From JBMHDN01 sp049889355 (GTDB taxonomy: Bacteria > Pseudomonadota > Alphaproteobacteria > Puniceispirillales > Puniceispirillaceae): a DNA stretch of 64,000 bases. Below are positions 43,963 through 52,330 of this stretch, in pieces (position 1 is the stretch's first letter; every line of letters begins with the position of its first letter). The position numbers and the translations under genes were made by a program. The stretch spans positions 25,200 to 89,199 of the forward strand of contig JBMHDN010000013.1 of NCBI GenBank assembly GCA_049889355.1, written 5' to 3'. A model generated the notes under the pieces. It saw nothing but the letters and a program-made list of their open reading frames with translations, had not been told where the DNA came from and did no database searches.

Positions 43963-45030
43963 TTAATTCACCGCAACATCTATGTAGAATTTACGCGGCA
44001 AATCACCAAATTTAATGGTTAGGCTCAGATTATCTGAACCGGTAAAGCTGTTATCTGATTCCAGATGCAAGGTCTTTAAGGCGGCACGAATAGCGCTCAA
44101 CGCGCCTGTCATATGCAATGACTGGCTGTCATTGTCATTCAGGTTTAAATCGTCAGCCGCAGTGAGATGAAGGCTGTTATCGGCATCTGTCAGCCCGAGA
44201 ATCACGGTTGCATTATCATCGCCTTCTAAAGAGAAGAGACGGATATCTGAAATGGCGGTGATATCATTTTGGCTGGCTGAAATATTGTCAGGCAGGCTCA
44301 CCTCCAGCCCTTTTTCACGCTTTGCTGGGCTATCAAACAGCATGGTGTAACTGCGTTCCGGCTTCTCAGTGCTATAGGCCACAAAACGTGGAAAGAGAAT
44401 TTCTGCACCTGCTGCAATCAGGCTGTTATCTGCATTGCTCAGGCATTGCGGATCGACCAGGCTGAGAGCGGCGGTCGCCCCAGGGCCGGTCAGTGCATCA
44501 TCTATGGCAAGGCGCGCCGCACACCGCCCGCCGGCCCCCACCACCGCAAAACTGACAGGCACTTTTGCCAAGGCGGCATTCAGATTGCGGGCCAGGGTAT
44601 GTTGGGTATCTGCACCAGCTGGGGCAATGATACAATCTGCAGCAAAGGTGATTTGAGTGGATAGGCTGGATACCGCGCTGGCGAGCGTGCATTTCGCACT
44701 GCCATTATCATCATAACGGCTCTGATTGCCAAAGATGGTTTCATAGCGAATGAGGTCGCTTTTTAAATCTGCTGGTGCCGTGCTATTTGCATAGATGGTT
44801 TCATTGTCATTGGCGGTTAGATTATCATCCTGAAAATCAGCATAGAGATAGCTGATCATCACCTGTTCCTGATTTTGGATGGTAGCGGTGTTGCGGCTGG
44901 TAAATAAGCCTGTTTCAACCCGGCTGAAAATCTGGAAAACGCCAATGGCGGCAATGCCAATCAGCGTGACGGCCACCATCAATTCGGTTAAGGAAACCCC
45001 TTCTGCCAGGGGACGGGTTTTCAGCGCCAT
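43963..45030 (-). CDS. PilW-like prepilin-type protein
   Basis: About 355 residues beginning MALKTRPLAEG|VSLTELMVAVTLIGIAAIGVFQIF, a short leader and class III prepilin signal with Glu at +5. The rest is rich in Asp-Asn pairs (DDNLTANDNETIY, NLNDNDSQSL, ESDNSFTGSDNLS), a compositional trait shared with the LamG pilin at 40944. This suggests the proteins evolved together and may be exposed outside the cell. It ends with LSLTIKFGDLPRKFYIDVAVN. ATG 45030 has AAGGTGGG upstream and gives a proper leader; the open frame reaches 45096. The assigned role, minor pseudopilin, is inferred from the N-terminus only. Confidence 0.75.
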   Translation of the reverse strand: MALKTRPLAEGVSLTELMVAVTLIGIAAIGVFQIFSRVETGLFTSRNTATIQNQEQVMISYLYADFQDDNLTANDNETIYANSTAPADLKSDLIRYETIFGNQSRYDDNGSAKCTLASAVSSLSTQITFAADCIIAPAGADTQHTLARNLNAALAKVPVSFAVVGAGGRCAARLAIDDALTGPGATAALSLVDPQCLSNADNSLIAAGAEILFPRFVAYSTEKPERSYTMLFDSPAKREKGLEVSLPDNISASQNDITAISDIRLFSLEGDDNATVILGLTDADNSLHLTAADDLNLNDNDSQSLHMTGALSAIRAALKTLHLESDNSFTGSDNLSLTIKFGDLPRKFYIDVAVN

Positions 45031-45274
45031 AAACCCACCTTCTGGCCGGCTTTCAGCCTGCGTTGATGATGTGATGCGTTTTATAGAACCCTGCATAACT
45101 GAACCCCGTCCCTATACTGACTTTATTCTAACCTAACTTAGGCTCAGGACAACTCATGTCTTTGTAATCGAGTGGTGAATTTTAACATTTGTCAAAAGAG
45201 CGTCGAGCGGTTATTTTGCGCGCAATCAATTTAGATTTTGGCCTTATTGTAAGAGCCCAGAGGAGCTGGCTACC

Positions 45275-45802
45275 ATGAATATCGATAAAATCAGCATCGG
45301 CAAAAACCCACCACATGAAATCAATGTTGCCATTGAAATTCCGGCAGGGTCAGATCCGGTGAAATATGAGCTGGATAAGGAATCAGGCGCATTGCTGGTT
45401 GATCGCTTCATTCATACACCAATGCATTATCCGGTGAATTATGGTTTTGTTCCGCATACGCTGTCTGATGATGGCGATCCGATTGACGCTTGTGTGCTGA
45501 CACCATTTCCGATTGTGCATGGCTGTGTGATTGCCTGCCGCCCGATTGGCGTTTTAATGATGGAAGATGAAAGCGGTGTAGATGAAAAACTGCTTTGTGT
45601 GCCTGTCGACAAGCTGCACCCTTACTATAAAGATGTGAAGAGCGTGATGGATTTGCCAGAGATTGTCCGTGATCAGATCGGCCATTTCTTTGAACATTAC
45701 AAAGATTTGGAAAAATCAAAATGGGTGAAGGTCCAAGGCTGGGAAGGCCCGGCCAAAGCCGCTGAGATGATTGAAGCCTCAATCGCACGTGCTTCAAAAT
45801 AA
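45275..45802 (+). CDS. ppa: Inorganic pyrophosphatase
   Basis: A 175-residue family I soluble pyrophosphatase hydrolysing PPi to phosphate. It shows the metal-binding signature DGDPIDACVL and its context: VDRFIHTPMHYPVNYGFVPHTLSDDGDPIDACVLTPFPIVHGC. The second acidic motif follows (LHPYYKDVKSVMDLPEIVRDQIGHFFEHYKDLE). Length and order are standard. AGAGGAGCTGG upstream supports the start. A rho-independent terminator follows at 45814. Confidence 0.97.
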   Translation: MNIDKISIGKNPPHEINVAIEIPAGSDPVKYELDKESGALLVDRFIHTPMHYPVNYGFVPHTLSDDGDPIDACVLTPFPIVHGCVIACRPIGVLMMEDESGVDEKLLCVPVDKLHPYYKDVKSVMDLPEIVRDQIGHFFEHYKDLEKSKWVKVQGWEGPAKAAEMIEASIARASK

Positions 45803-45813
45803 TCTTCCTTAAA

Positions 45814-45845
45814 AGGGGCTTGGGTGGTTTCAGGCTCCTTTTTTT
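45814..45845 (+). terminator. Rho-independent terminator after ppa
   Basis: AGGGGCTT and AGGCTCCT pair with two G-T wobbles around a 9-10 base loop, followed by a run of seven T residues. It lies 12 bp after the ppa stop codon. Confidence 0.75.
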
Positions 45846-45903
45846 ATGTCTGTATCTTAAGACAAATCACATTATCAATCACTGATTTCGGGGGAATAAG
45901 GTG

Positions 45904-46797
45904 ATGGCAGAGACATCGAAAAAAGACCCACGCTTGCTGGATGGTCGTGTGGTACGTGACCGCATTCTGGCAGAGGTTGAGAGCCGTGTGGCGGCGCAGG
46001 CTGGCGCGCGCAAGCTGGGCAAGCTGGTATCGATTTCAATCGGTGATGTCGAGGAAATTTCGGTCTATATTCGTGGCCAGTCGCGGGCAGCTGAAAAGGT
46101 TGGCCTGCCGTTTGTTGAAGAATATTGGCCAGCAGATTTAACCCAAGAAGATGTAAAAAAACGGCTCTTGGCGATGAATGACGACCCGGATGTTATCGGG
46201 GTTATTCTCCAGCGTCCTGTGCCAGACCATCTCAATGTGCGATCGCTGCAATCTGCTATCCACCCGCTGAAAGATGTGGAAGGGATGAGCCCGGCCTCTA
46301 TCGGGAATATTGTCTATAATGATTTGGCTCTTGCCCCTTGTACTGCAGCTGCTTCGGTTGAGATGATTCGCCAGACAGGCCTTGATCTCAAAGGGCTGGA
46401 AGTGGTGGTGATTGGCCATTCTGAAATTGTTGGCAAGCCGGCCGCTTTTATGTTGATGGCTGAAGGCGCAACAGTCACCGTCTGTCATCATATGACACGT
46501 TCTGTCGCCGCCCACTCACGGCGCGCAGATGCCGTGCTTGTTGCTGTGGGTATCCCTAATTTTTTAAAAGCCGATATGGTCAAGCCTGGGGCGGCGGTCA
46601 TTGATATCGGGATTAATCAGGTTTCAGATGAGGCCGGTAATCCCAAAATTGTCGGGGATGCGGATACAGACGGCTTGCTGGATGTGGCCAGCTGGGTCAC
46701 GCCAGTGCCAGGTGGGGTTGGGCCTGTGACTGTGGCTATCTTGATGCGCAATGCAGTCACCGCATTAGAAAGACAAGTGGCACTCGGCTGGATTTAA
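45904..46797 (+). CDS. folD: Divergent FolD (methylene-THF dehydrogenase/cyclohydrolase family)
   Basis: About 297 residues of the FolD fold. GVILQRPVPDHLN, HPLKDVEGMSPASIG, VVVIGHSEIVGKPAAFMLMAEGATVTVCHH and TPVPGGVGPVTVAILMRNAV correspond to the conserved catalytic and NADP motifs. However, the YxxxK signature (E. coli Lys54) reads YIRGQ, so the catalytic lysine is replaced by Gln; PCTPxG also reads PCTAAA. In E. coli such a lysine change mainly abolishes cyclohydrolase activity. This copy may be dehydrogenase-only or have another role. GTG 45901 directly precedes the chosen ATG; GGGG lies upstream. A tandem glycine riboswitch follows. Confidence 0.85.
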   Translation: MAETSKKDPRLLDGRVVRDRILAEVESRVAAQAGARKLGKLVSISIGDVEEISVYIRGQSRAAEKVGLPFVEEYWPADLTQEDVKKRLLAMNDDPDVIGVILQRPVPDHLNVRSLQSAIHPLKDVEGMSPASIGNIVYNDLALAPCTAAASVEMIRQTGLDLKGLEVVVIGHSEIVGKPAAFMLMAEGATVTVCHHMTRSVAAHSRRADAVLVAVGIPNFLKADMVKPGAAVIDIGINQVSDEAGNPKIVGDADTDGLLDVASWVTPVPGGVGPVTVAILMRNAVTALERQVALGWI

Positions 46798-46930
46798 TCT
46801 GCGTTAAATCTGTGTTGCCAATGATATCTCTTATGCCGTGATATCTGTTAGGAGGTGACGCCTCTTATCTAGTGAGGGTCGCTTTATGCTGGATTGCGGC
46901 TGCTTTTTATGCTAAAACTTGTACCGTTCT

Positions 46931-47124
46931 AGTCCGGTTTTGGGAGAGTCCGCCTGCAGCGAGCTGCAAGGTGGCACCGAAGGAGCAAGCGCCTCTTAAT
47001 CTCTCAGGTACCCGAACCAAAATCGGTGAACAGTCTGGAGAGCGGCCTATTTTGGGCCCACCGACGGGGATAACCAGCTTGTCGCATTTGGCAATCTGGA
47101 AAACTCTCAGGTTTCATGACAGAC
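46931..47124 (+). ncRNA. Tandem glycine riboswitch (two aptamers)
   Basis: Two glycine-aptamer cores are visible in series. The first has GGGAGAGTCC, GGCACCGAAGGAGCAA and CTCTCAGGTACCCG (about 46941-47017). The second has CTGGAGAGCGGCC, CCCACCGACGGGGATAA and AACTCTCAGGTTTCATGA (about 47034-47118). The arms AGTCTG and CAGAC would close the second P1. These are the hallmarks of the gcvT-type RNA (RF00504). The gene it precedes is a DadA-like FAD dehydrogenase, whose start codon lies 65 bases downstream. The arrangement is typical of an ON switch when glycine is high, but the expression platform was not resolved. Confidence 0.92.
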
Positions 47125-47188
47125 GAGGCAGGCAGGCTGATGTGAATCAGTTTCCTGTGGAATGTCATGTGAAATCTGGGGGTGTTTT

Positions 47189-48412
47189 ATGGCTCATTTT
47201 GCAATTATTGGTGCGGGGATTACCGGCGTTACCACCGCATGGGCACTGCGTCAGCGCGGCTTTGATGTAACGGTGTTTGATCGTCATCGCTATGCGGCGA
47301 TGGAAACATCTTTTGCCAATGGTGGCCAGCTATCTGCGAGTAATGCCGAAGTTTGGACTCGCTATAAGACCATCTTAAAAGGTCTGAAATGGATGTTCCG
47401 GTCAGATTCACCTCTGCTGCTGAATCCGATGCCAAGCTGGCATAAATATAGCTGGCTGATGGAATTTGCAGGCAATTGCGGCAATTACGAGAAAAACACG
47501 GTCAAAACCACAGAACTGGCTATTCAGTCGCGCCATTATATGGATGAATTTGCCAAAGAAGCAGGGGTTTCTTTTGATCGGTCAAATTGCGGCATTTTAC
47601 ATTTTTATAAAGACCAGGCTGAATTTGATCATGCCCATCAGGTAACCGAAATGCTGGCCAAAGGCGGGCTTGAACGCCGGCGTCTGACGCCAAATGAGGT
47701 TTATGATATCGAGCCGGCTATCAAATCTGAGGTGTTGGGCGGCTATTACACAGATTCAGATTTCACTGGTGATATCCATAAATTTGCCACCAGCCTGGCT
47801 GCTGCTTGTGCTGATGCAGGGGTGAAATTCCAGATGAATAGCGATGTGACCAGCTATCATCATGATGGTCAGGGCGTTCAGCTGAGCTGGACAGAAGAGG
47901 GCACAGATCATGATGCCCGCTTTGATGGGGTGGTGGTCTCAGCTGGTATTGGCAGCCGTGATATTGCAAGCGCGCTAGGCGATAGGGTGAATGTCTATCC
48001 GGTCAAAGGCTATTCCATCACTGTGATGTTGAATGACAAGCAGTCACAAGAAGCCGCACCTGAGGTCAGCCTGCTGGATGATGCGGCGAAAATTGTGACC
48101 TCACGCCTTGGCAAAGACAGATTCAGAGTGGCTGGTACGGCTGAGATTAATGGCGTGAATTATGATATCCGTCATGATCGTGTGGCCCCGCTCACACATT
48201 GGGTGGCGACGAACTTTCCAGGTGTATCCACTGAACATGCGGTGCCATGGGCAGGCCTGCGTCCGATGATGCCAAATATGATGCCGCATATTGCCAAAGG
48301 GCGCCAAAAAGGCGTGTTCTATAATACAGGTCATGGGCATTTGGGCTGGACACTCTCATGTGTGTCTGCCCACATGATAGGTGATTTGGTGTTGAGCCAG
48401 CATAATCAATAA
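47189..48412 (+). CDS. DadA/glycine-oxidase-like FAD-dependent amino acid dehydrogenase
   Basis: About 407 residues of the DAO family. The N-terminal FAD motif is HFAIIGAGITGVTTAWALRQRGFDVTVFDR. ETSFANGGQLSASNAEVW is a DadA-like substrate/FAD segment. PWAGLRPMMPNMMPHIAKG and YNTGHGHLGWTLSCVSAHMIGDLV complete the FAD site, as in D-amino acid dehydrogenase. The tandem glycine riboswitch immediately upstream argues that the physiological substrate or inducer is glycine or a close derivative such as sarcosine, rather than D-alanine. The frame opens at 47162, but ATG 47189 with GGGGGTG upstream gives the normal family N-terminus. Confidence 0.9.
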   Translation: MAHFAIIGAGITGVTTAWALRQRGFDVTVFDRHRYAAMETSFANGGQLSASNAEVWTRYKTILKGLKWMFRSDSPLLLNPMPSWHKYSWLMEFAGNCGNYEKNTVKTTELAIQSRHYMDEFAKEAGVSFDRSNCGILHFYKDQAEFDHAHQVTEMLAKGGLERRRLTPNEVYDIEPAIKSEVLGGYYTDSDFTGDIHKFATSLAAACADAGVKFQMNSDVTSYHHDGQGVQLSWTEEGTDHDARFDGVVVSAGIGSRDIASALGDRVNVYPVKGYSITVMLNDKQSQEAAPEVSLLDDAAKIVTSRLGKDRFRVAGTAEINGVNYDIRHDRVAPLTHWVATNFPGVSTEHAVPWAGLRPMMPNMMPHIAKGRQKGVFYNTGHGHLGWTLSCVSAHMIGDLVLSQHNQ

Positions 48413-48424
48413 GTGCTTATAAAA

Positions 48425-48461
48425 GGCGGGTTTGCTGGCAAGAAGCCATAGGCAGCCCGCC
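48425..48461 (+). terminator. Possible terminator after the DadA-like gene
   Basis: GGCGGG (48425-48430) pairs with CCCGCC (48456-48461) around a long interrupted loop containing further G/C pairs. No T-run follows directly, so this is only a candidate. Confidence 0.35.
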
Positions 48462-48477
48462 CAAGATATGCTATCGA

Positions 48478-48506
48478 TAGGCCGCTTTTTTCAAGATAGC
48501 GGCCTA
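48478..48506 (+). other. Perfect 9-bp hairpin upstream of pyrC
   Basis: TAGGCCGCT and AGCGGCCTA form a perfect stem around an 11-base T-rich loop, ending 21 bases before the pyrC start codon. It could be a regulatory leader hairpin or part of termination of the previous transcript. Confidence 0.45.
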
Positions 48507-48527
48507 ACCGGCTGAGATAGGGATATG

Positions 48528-49565
48528 ATGCGGCTTGATATTGTCCAGCCAGATGACTGGCACCTTCATCTTCGTGATAATGCGATGTTGGCAGCGGTGT
48601 TGCCTGATACGTTGCGCTGGGCTGGGCGGGCGATTATCATGCCAAATCTGGTGCCGCCTGTTACAACCTATAAAGATGCAGAAGCTTACAAAGCGCGTAT
48701 TATGGGCGCCTTGCCAGAAGGGGCTGATTTCACGCCGCTGATGACACTCTATCTAACCGAAGCGACAGACCCTGCTGATCTGCGGCGTGCTGCTGAGGCT
48801 GGCCTCATCTCTGCGGTGAAGCTCTATCCGGCAGGGGCAACAACCAATTCCGCCTCTGGTGTGCGTGATATAGATAAAGTGATCGCTGTTTTAGAAGCGA
48901 TGTCTGAAATCGGCCTGCCTTTATTGATGCATGGCGAGGTGGTAGATTCGGCAGTTGATATTTTTGACCGCGAAAAAGCCTTTATCGACAGGGTGCTAGA
49001 GCCGCTGCGTGGCCGTCTGCCAGATTTGAAAATGGTGATGGAACATATCACCACGGCAGATGCGGCTGATTATGTGGCCAGCCAGTCAAAAAATCTGGCC
49101 GCCACCATTACCCCGCATCATCTGGTGATCAACCGCAATGCGATTCTGGCAGGCGGGATTAAGCCGCATTATTATTGCCTACCAGTGGCGAAAAGAGAAC
49201 GCCATCGCCTGGCTTTACTGGAGGCTGCTTTATCTGGCGATAGCCGGTATTTCCTGGGCACTGATTCAGCCCCTCATACAGATGCAAATAAGCTGATGCC
49301 ATGTGGCTGTGCTGGTATTTATAACGCGCCAAATACAATGGAAGTACTGGCCCAGCTTTTTGATGATGCTGGCAAGCTGGACAGGCTGGAAGGGTTCACC
49401 AGCCTCTATGGTCCGGCCTATTATAACATGGCGCAAAACCAAGCACGTCTTGTGATGGAAAAACAGGAAAAGCCGCTTCAATTTGCCGATCATCTGGAAA
49501 CAGAAGAAGGGCCGGTTACGGTTTTTGATCCGATGATGGATATTTACTGGAAAATCATCTCCTGA
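48528..49565 (+). CDS. pyrC: Dihydroorotase (class II)
   Basis: About 345 residues. The zinc ligands appear in DDWHLHLRDN (HxH), KLYPAGATTNS (carboxylated lysine), LMHGEVVD and MEHITT (histidines), and FLGTDSAPH with the catalytic aspartate. This is the E. coli PyrC-type homodimeric enzyme closing carbamoyl-aspartate to dihydroorotate in pyrimidine synthesis. The second of two ATGs is better spaced from AGGG. pyrE follows after 146 bp. Confidence 0.96.
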   Translation: MRLDIVQPDDWHLHLRDNAMLAAVLPDTLRWAGRAIIMPNLVPPVTTYKDAEAYKARIMGALPEGADFTPLMTLYLTEATDPADLRRAAEAGLISAVKLYPAGATTNSASGVRDIDKVIAVLEAMSEIGLPLLMHGEVVDSAVDIFDREKAFIDRVLEPLRGRLPDLKMVMEHITTADAADYVASQSKNLAATITPHHLVINRNAILAGGIKPHYYCLPVAKRERHRLALLEAALSGDSRYFLGTDSAPHTDANKLMPCGCAGIYNAPNTMEVLAQLFDDAGKLDRLEGFTSLYGPAYYNMAQNQARLVMEKQEKPLQFADHLETEEGPVTVFDPMMDIYWKIIS

Positions 49566-49711
49566 TTCATCTGGACGCCTCAGCCTTCAACAGGCTATTT
49601 TAAAAGCGATAATATGAAGATGATAGGCCAGGTTGGAATATGACCTATGCGGGTATTTTCCGGCTCTATTAAGCGGTGTGCCAGACAGGTCTGGCTGCTC
49701 AAACAGGATAA

Positions 49712-50407
49712 ATGAAGATGATCACCACCAGTTTTGCCAGCCCAGAATTGATTGCACGTGAAACCGCCAAAATATTGCTTGAGATTGAAGCAGTTCATGT
49801 CGCGGCGGCAGATGCTCCTTTTACCCTGACATCTGGAGCAAAAAGCCCAGTTTATATTGATTGCCGCAAGCTGATTTCTTTTCCGCGTGTGCGCGCATCG
49901 CTGATGGATTTCGCTGTCTCTACCCTTGCAACATCTGTGGGTCATGAAGCCTTTGACGGGGTGGCTGGCGGCGAGACAGCAGGCATTCCCTTTGCAGCCT
50001 TTTTATCAGAGCGACTTGCTCTGCCGATGCAATATGTCCGCAAAAAGCCAAAAGGTTTTGGCAGAAATGCCCAAATTGAAGGGCATTTTAACGAAGGCGA
50101 TCGGATTTTATTGGTAGAAGATTTGGCCACAGATGGGGGCAGTAAATTCATGTTCGCAGAAGCGCTGCGCAAAGCAGGGGCAAGTTGTGATCATGTATTT
50201 GTGATTTTCTATTATGATATTTTTAGCCATGCGCGTCAGGAACTGGCAGATAAGGGGCTCAGCCTGCATCATCTGGCCAGCTGGTGGGACGTGCTGGCTG
50301 TGCTGAAACAAGATGACCGGTTTGATGCAGCAACCACCTCTGCGGTTGAAGCCTTTTTGCATGATCCAAAAGGCTGGTCAAAAGCCAATGGCGGTGAGGC
50401 CTCTTAA
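49712..50407 (+). CDS. pyrE: Orotate phosphoribosyltransferase
   Basis: A 231-residue type I phosphoribosyltransferase with the PRPP motif RILLVEDLATDGGSK and the orotate region FTLTSGAKSPVYIDCRKLISFPRVR. YVRKKPKGFGRNAQIEGHF supplies the loop residues that contact PRPP. It joins orotate and PRPP to give OMP, following dihydroorotase. AGGAT precedes the start. The next gene, a ribokinase, begins 45 bp on. Confidence 0.95.
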   Translation: MKMITTSFASPELIARETAKILLEIEAVHVAAADAPFTLTSGAKSPVYIDCRKLISFPRVRASLMDFAVSTLATSVGHEAFDGVAGGETAGIPFAAFLSERLALPMQYVRKKPKGFGRNAQIEGHFNEGDRILLVEDLATDGGSKFMFAEALRKAGASCDHVFVIFYYDIFSHARQELADKGLSLHHLASWWDVLAVLKQDDRFDAATTSAVEAFLHDPKGWSKANGGEAS

Positions 50408-50452
50408 ATCTGGCCTGAAGGTGATCATGATACAGATTGGAGCATAAAGCAG

Positions 50453-51316
50453 ATGACAATCTATAATCTCGGATCCATCAATCTGGATTATGTCTATCGG
50501 CTTGGTCATCTGGTCACCCCGGGCGAGACTTTGTCTGCGCTTGATATGACAGTGGGTTTGGGCGGCAAAGGGGCGAACCAGTCTCTGGCACTGGCCCGTG
50601 CCGGGGCTGAAATTGTGCATATCGGCGCCTTGGGCAAAGCAGATGAAAGCTGGCTGACCATATTGGAACAAGACGGGGTGGATTGCCAGCATGTGGCAGT
50701 GCTAGATGGGCCGTCTGGTCATGCTATTGTGATGGTCGATGATGAGACCGCTGAAAATCAGATTATCTTAATGGCCGCTGCCAATCATGAGATCACGAGC
50801 GATCAAATTGACACCGCCTTGGCCAAGGCTGGCACAGGTGATTGGGCATTGGCGCAAAATGAAACCACGCTGGTACCGGCATTTTTTCAGAAGGCCAAGG
50901 AAAAGGGGCTGTCTATTGCCTATTCGGCTGCCCCTTTTGTGGCAGAGCAGACGCTTCGCCTCTTAGAGCTAACCGATTTACTGGTGGTCAATGAAGGAGA
51001 AGCTGAGGCGCTTTGTGCGGCCGCTGGTCAATCAGCCGCTGGATTAGGACTGCCGCATCTGGTGATCACCAAGGGCAGTGCAGGGGCAGATTATATCGGT
51101 CTGGCCGGGCAATTCAGCCTCGCGGCACCCAAAGTGGATGCGGTGGATACCACAGGGGCAGGGGATACATTTTTTGGCTATCTGCTGGCAGGTATCAATG
51201 CCAATATGGAGATAGAGCAGGCCGTGGCAAGGGCGATTGAGGCCTCGGCGTTGCAAGTCACGCGCCCGGGCGCAGCGGCGGCCATCCCCTATCAATCAGA
51301 ACTCTCCAAACGGTGA
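50453..51316 (+). CDS. rbsK: Ribokinase (PfkB family)
   Basis: A 287-residue PfkB-family sugar kinase. Features are GSINLDYVYRL and GGKGANQSLALARAGAEIVHIGALG (sugar-binding and N-terminal signature), NEGEAEALC, and the catalytic-base motif VDTTGAGDTFFGYLLAGI. These match ribokinases, which phosphorylate ribose to ribose 5-phosphate. The nucleoside hydrolase gene 16 bp downstream would supply ribose. Another pentose or nucleoside could be the substrate. Confidence 0.88.
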   Translation: MTIYNLGSINLDYVYRLGHLVTPGETLSALDMTVGLGGKGANQSLALARAGAEIVHIGALGKADESWLTILEQDGVDCQHVAVLDGPSGHAIVMVDDETAENQIILMAAANHEITSDQIDTALAKAGTGDWALAQNETTLVPAFFQKAKEKGLSIAYSAAPFVAEQTLRLLELTDLLVVNEGEAEALCAAAGQSAAGLGLPHLVITKGSAGADYIGLAGQFSLAAPKVDAVDTTGAGDTFFGYLLAGINANMEIEQAVARAIEASALQVTRPGAAAAIPYQSELSKR

Positions 51317-51332
51317 GATAAAAGGTAAAACC

Positions 51333-52292
51333 ATGGCTGAGAAAATTATTATCGATACAGATCCTGGCATTGATGATGCAATGGCTATACATCTGGCTTT
51401 TGCTGATCCGGCTGTTGAGGTATTAGGCCTGACGACGATTTTTGGGAATGTGTTTGTTGAGCAGGCGACACGCAACGCGCTGTTTCTTACCGAGCAGGCA
51501 GCCTATGATTGTTTTGTGGCAGAGGGCTGTCAGATACCGCTGGTACAACCACAAAATCCCCCTTCTCACCATGTCCATGGGCCAGAAGGTTTTGGTAATC
51601 TGCCAGCCAGCCAGCCAAAAATAGCAAAAGATTCGCGGCCTGCTTATATCGCCATTTCTGAGACCTGCCGCGCCTATCCAGGTGAGGTGGTGCTCTGTCC
51701 GGTGGGACCGCTGACCAATATTGCGGCCTTGCTGGATTATGATCCTGAGATCGTACAATTTGTGAAAAAGCTCGTGATCATGGGTGGTTCTGCCTATTTT
51801 GGCGGGAATGTCACCGCCCATGCCGAGGCGAATATCTGGAATGATCCGCATGCGGCGGATAAGGTGTTTGCAGCCGACTGGGAGATTGAAATGATTGGTC
51901 TGGATGTAACCAGCCATATCAAATGTGATCTTCAAGATTTCAGCAATCTGGCACAAGCTTCGCCTAAAATTGGCACATTTTTGGAAGAAACAGTTGGATT
52001 CTACATCGATTTTTACGAGACTGTTGTTGGTGAGCGTGTATGTTTGATGCATGACCCCGCAGCTGTGCTCTCAATCACACGCAGCGATTTATTTGACTAT
52101 GAGGATGTGCCGATTGAGGTCATCTGTGAGGGCGAAGAGGTTGGGCGTACCCTGCCTGTGCCATCCTCCAAGCGCCGCCCTGTTAAGGTGGCCGTAAAGG
52201 TGAAGACAGATGATGTACGCACCGCCTATCTGGGGCTGAGTGCCCGTGCGGATCAGCAAGCGGCATTGCGCCGCGCACAAAAAGAGTCCTAA
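51333..52292 (+). CDS. Inosine/uridine-preferring nucleoside hydrolase
   Basis: About 319 residues. The calcium-binding signature IIIDTDPGIDDAMAIHLAF at the N-terminus and LVIMGGSAYFGGNVTAHAEANIWNDPHAADKVF in the centre are those of IUNH-family enzymes, which split ribonucleosides into base and ribose. The C-terminal aspartate of the calcium site is in MHDPAAV. The frame is open from 51237, but the ATG at 51333 has AAAAGG upstream and starts at the family N-terminus. It lies between ribokinase and a 2-oxoglutarate oxygenase gene in the nucleoside cluster. Confidence 0.93.
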   Translation: MAEKIIIDTDPGIDDAMAIHLAFADPAVEVLGLTTIFGNVFVEQATRNALFLTEQAAYDCFVAEGCQIPLVQPQNPPSHHVHGPEGFGNLPASQPKIAKDSRPAYIAISETCRAYPGEVVLCPVGPLTNIAALLDYDPEIVQFVKKLVIMGGSAYFGGNVTAHAEANIWNDPHAADKVFAADWEIEMIGLDVTSHIKCDLQDFSNLAQASPKIGTFLEETVGFYIDFYETVVGERVCLMHDPAAVLSITRSDLFDYEDVPIEVICEGEEVGRTLPVPSSKRRPVKVAVKVKTDDVRTAYLGLSARADQQAALRRAQKES

Positions 52293-52330
52293 TAGGCGCG
52301 CCTGATAACCATTGGGAAGAGGAAGAAGAG

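Noticed and set aside
45408..45797. 129-codon frame antisense to ppa
   Set aside because: Shadow of a highly conserved enzyme gene; no ribosome-binding site or motif.
46872..47270. 132-codon frame through the glycine riboswitch
   Set aside because: It coincides with the aptamer RNA and overlaps the DadA-like gene in another frame.
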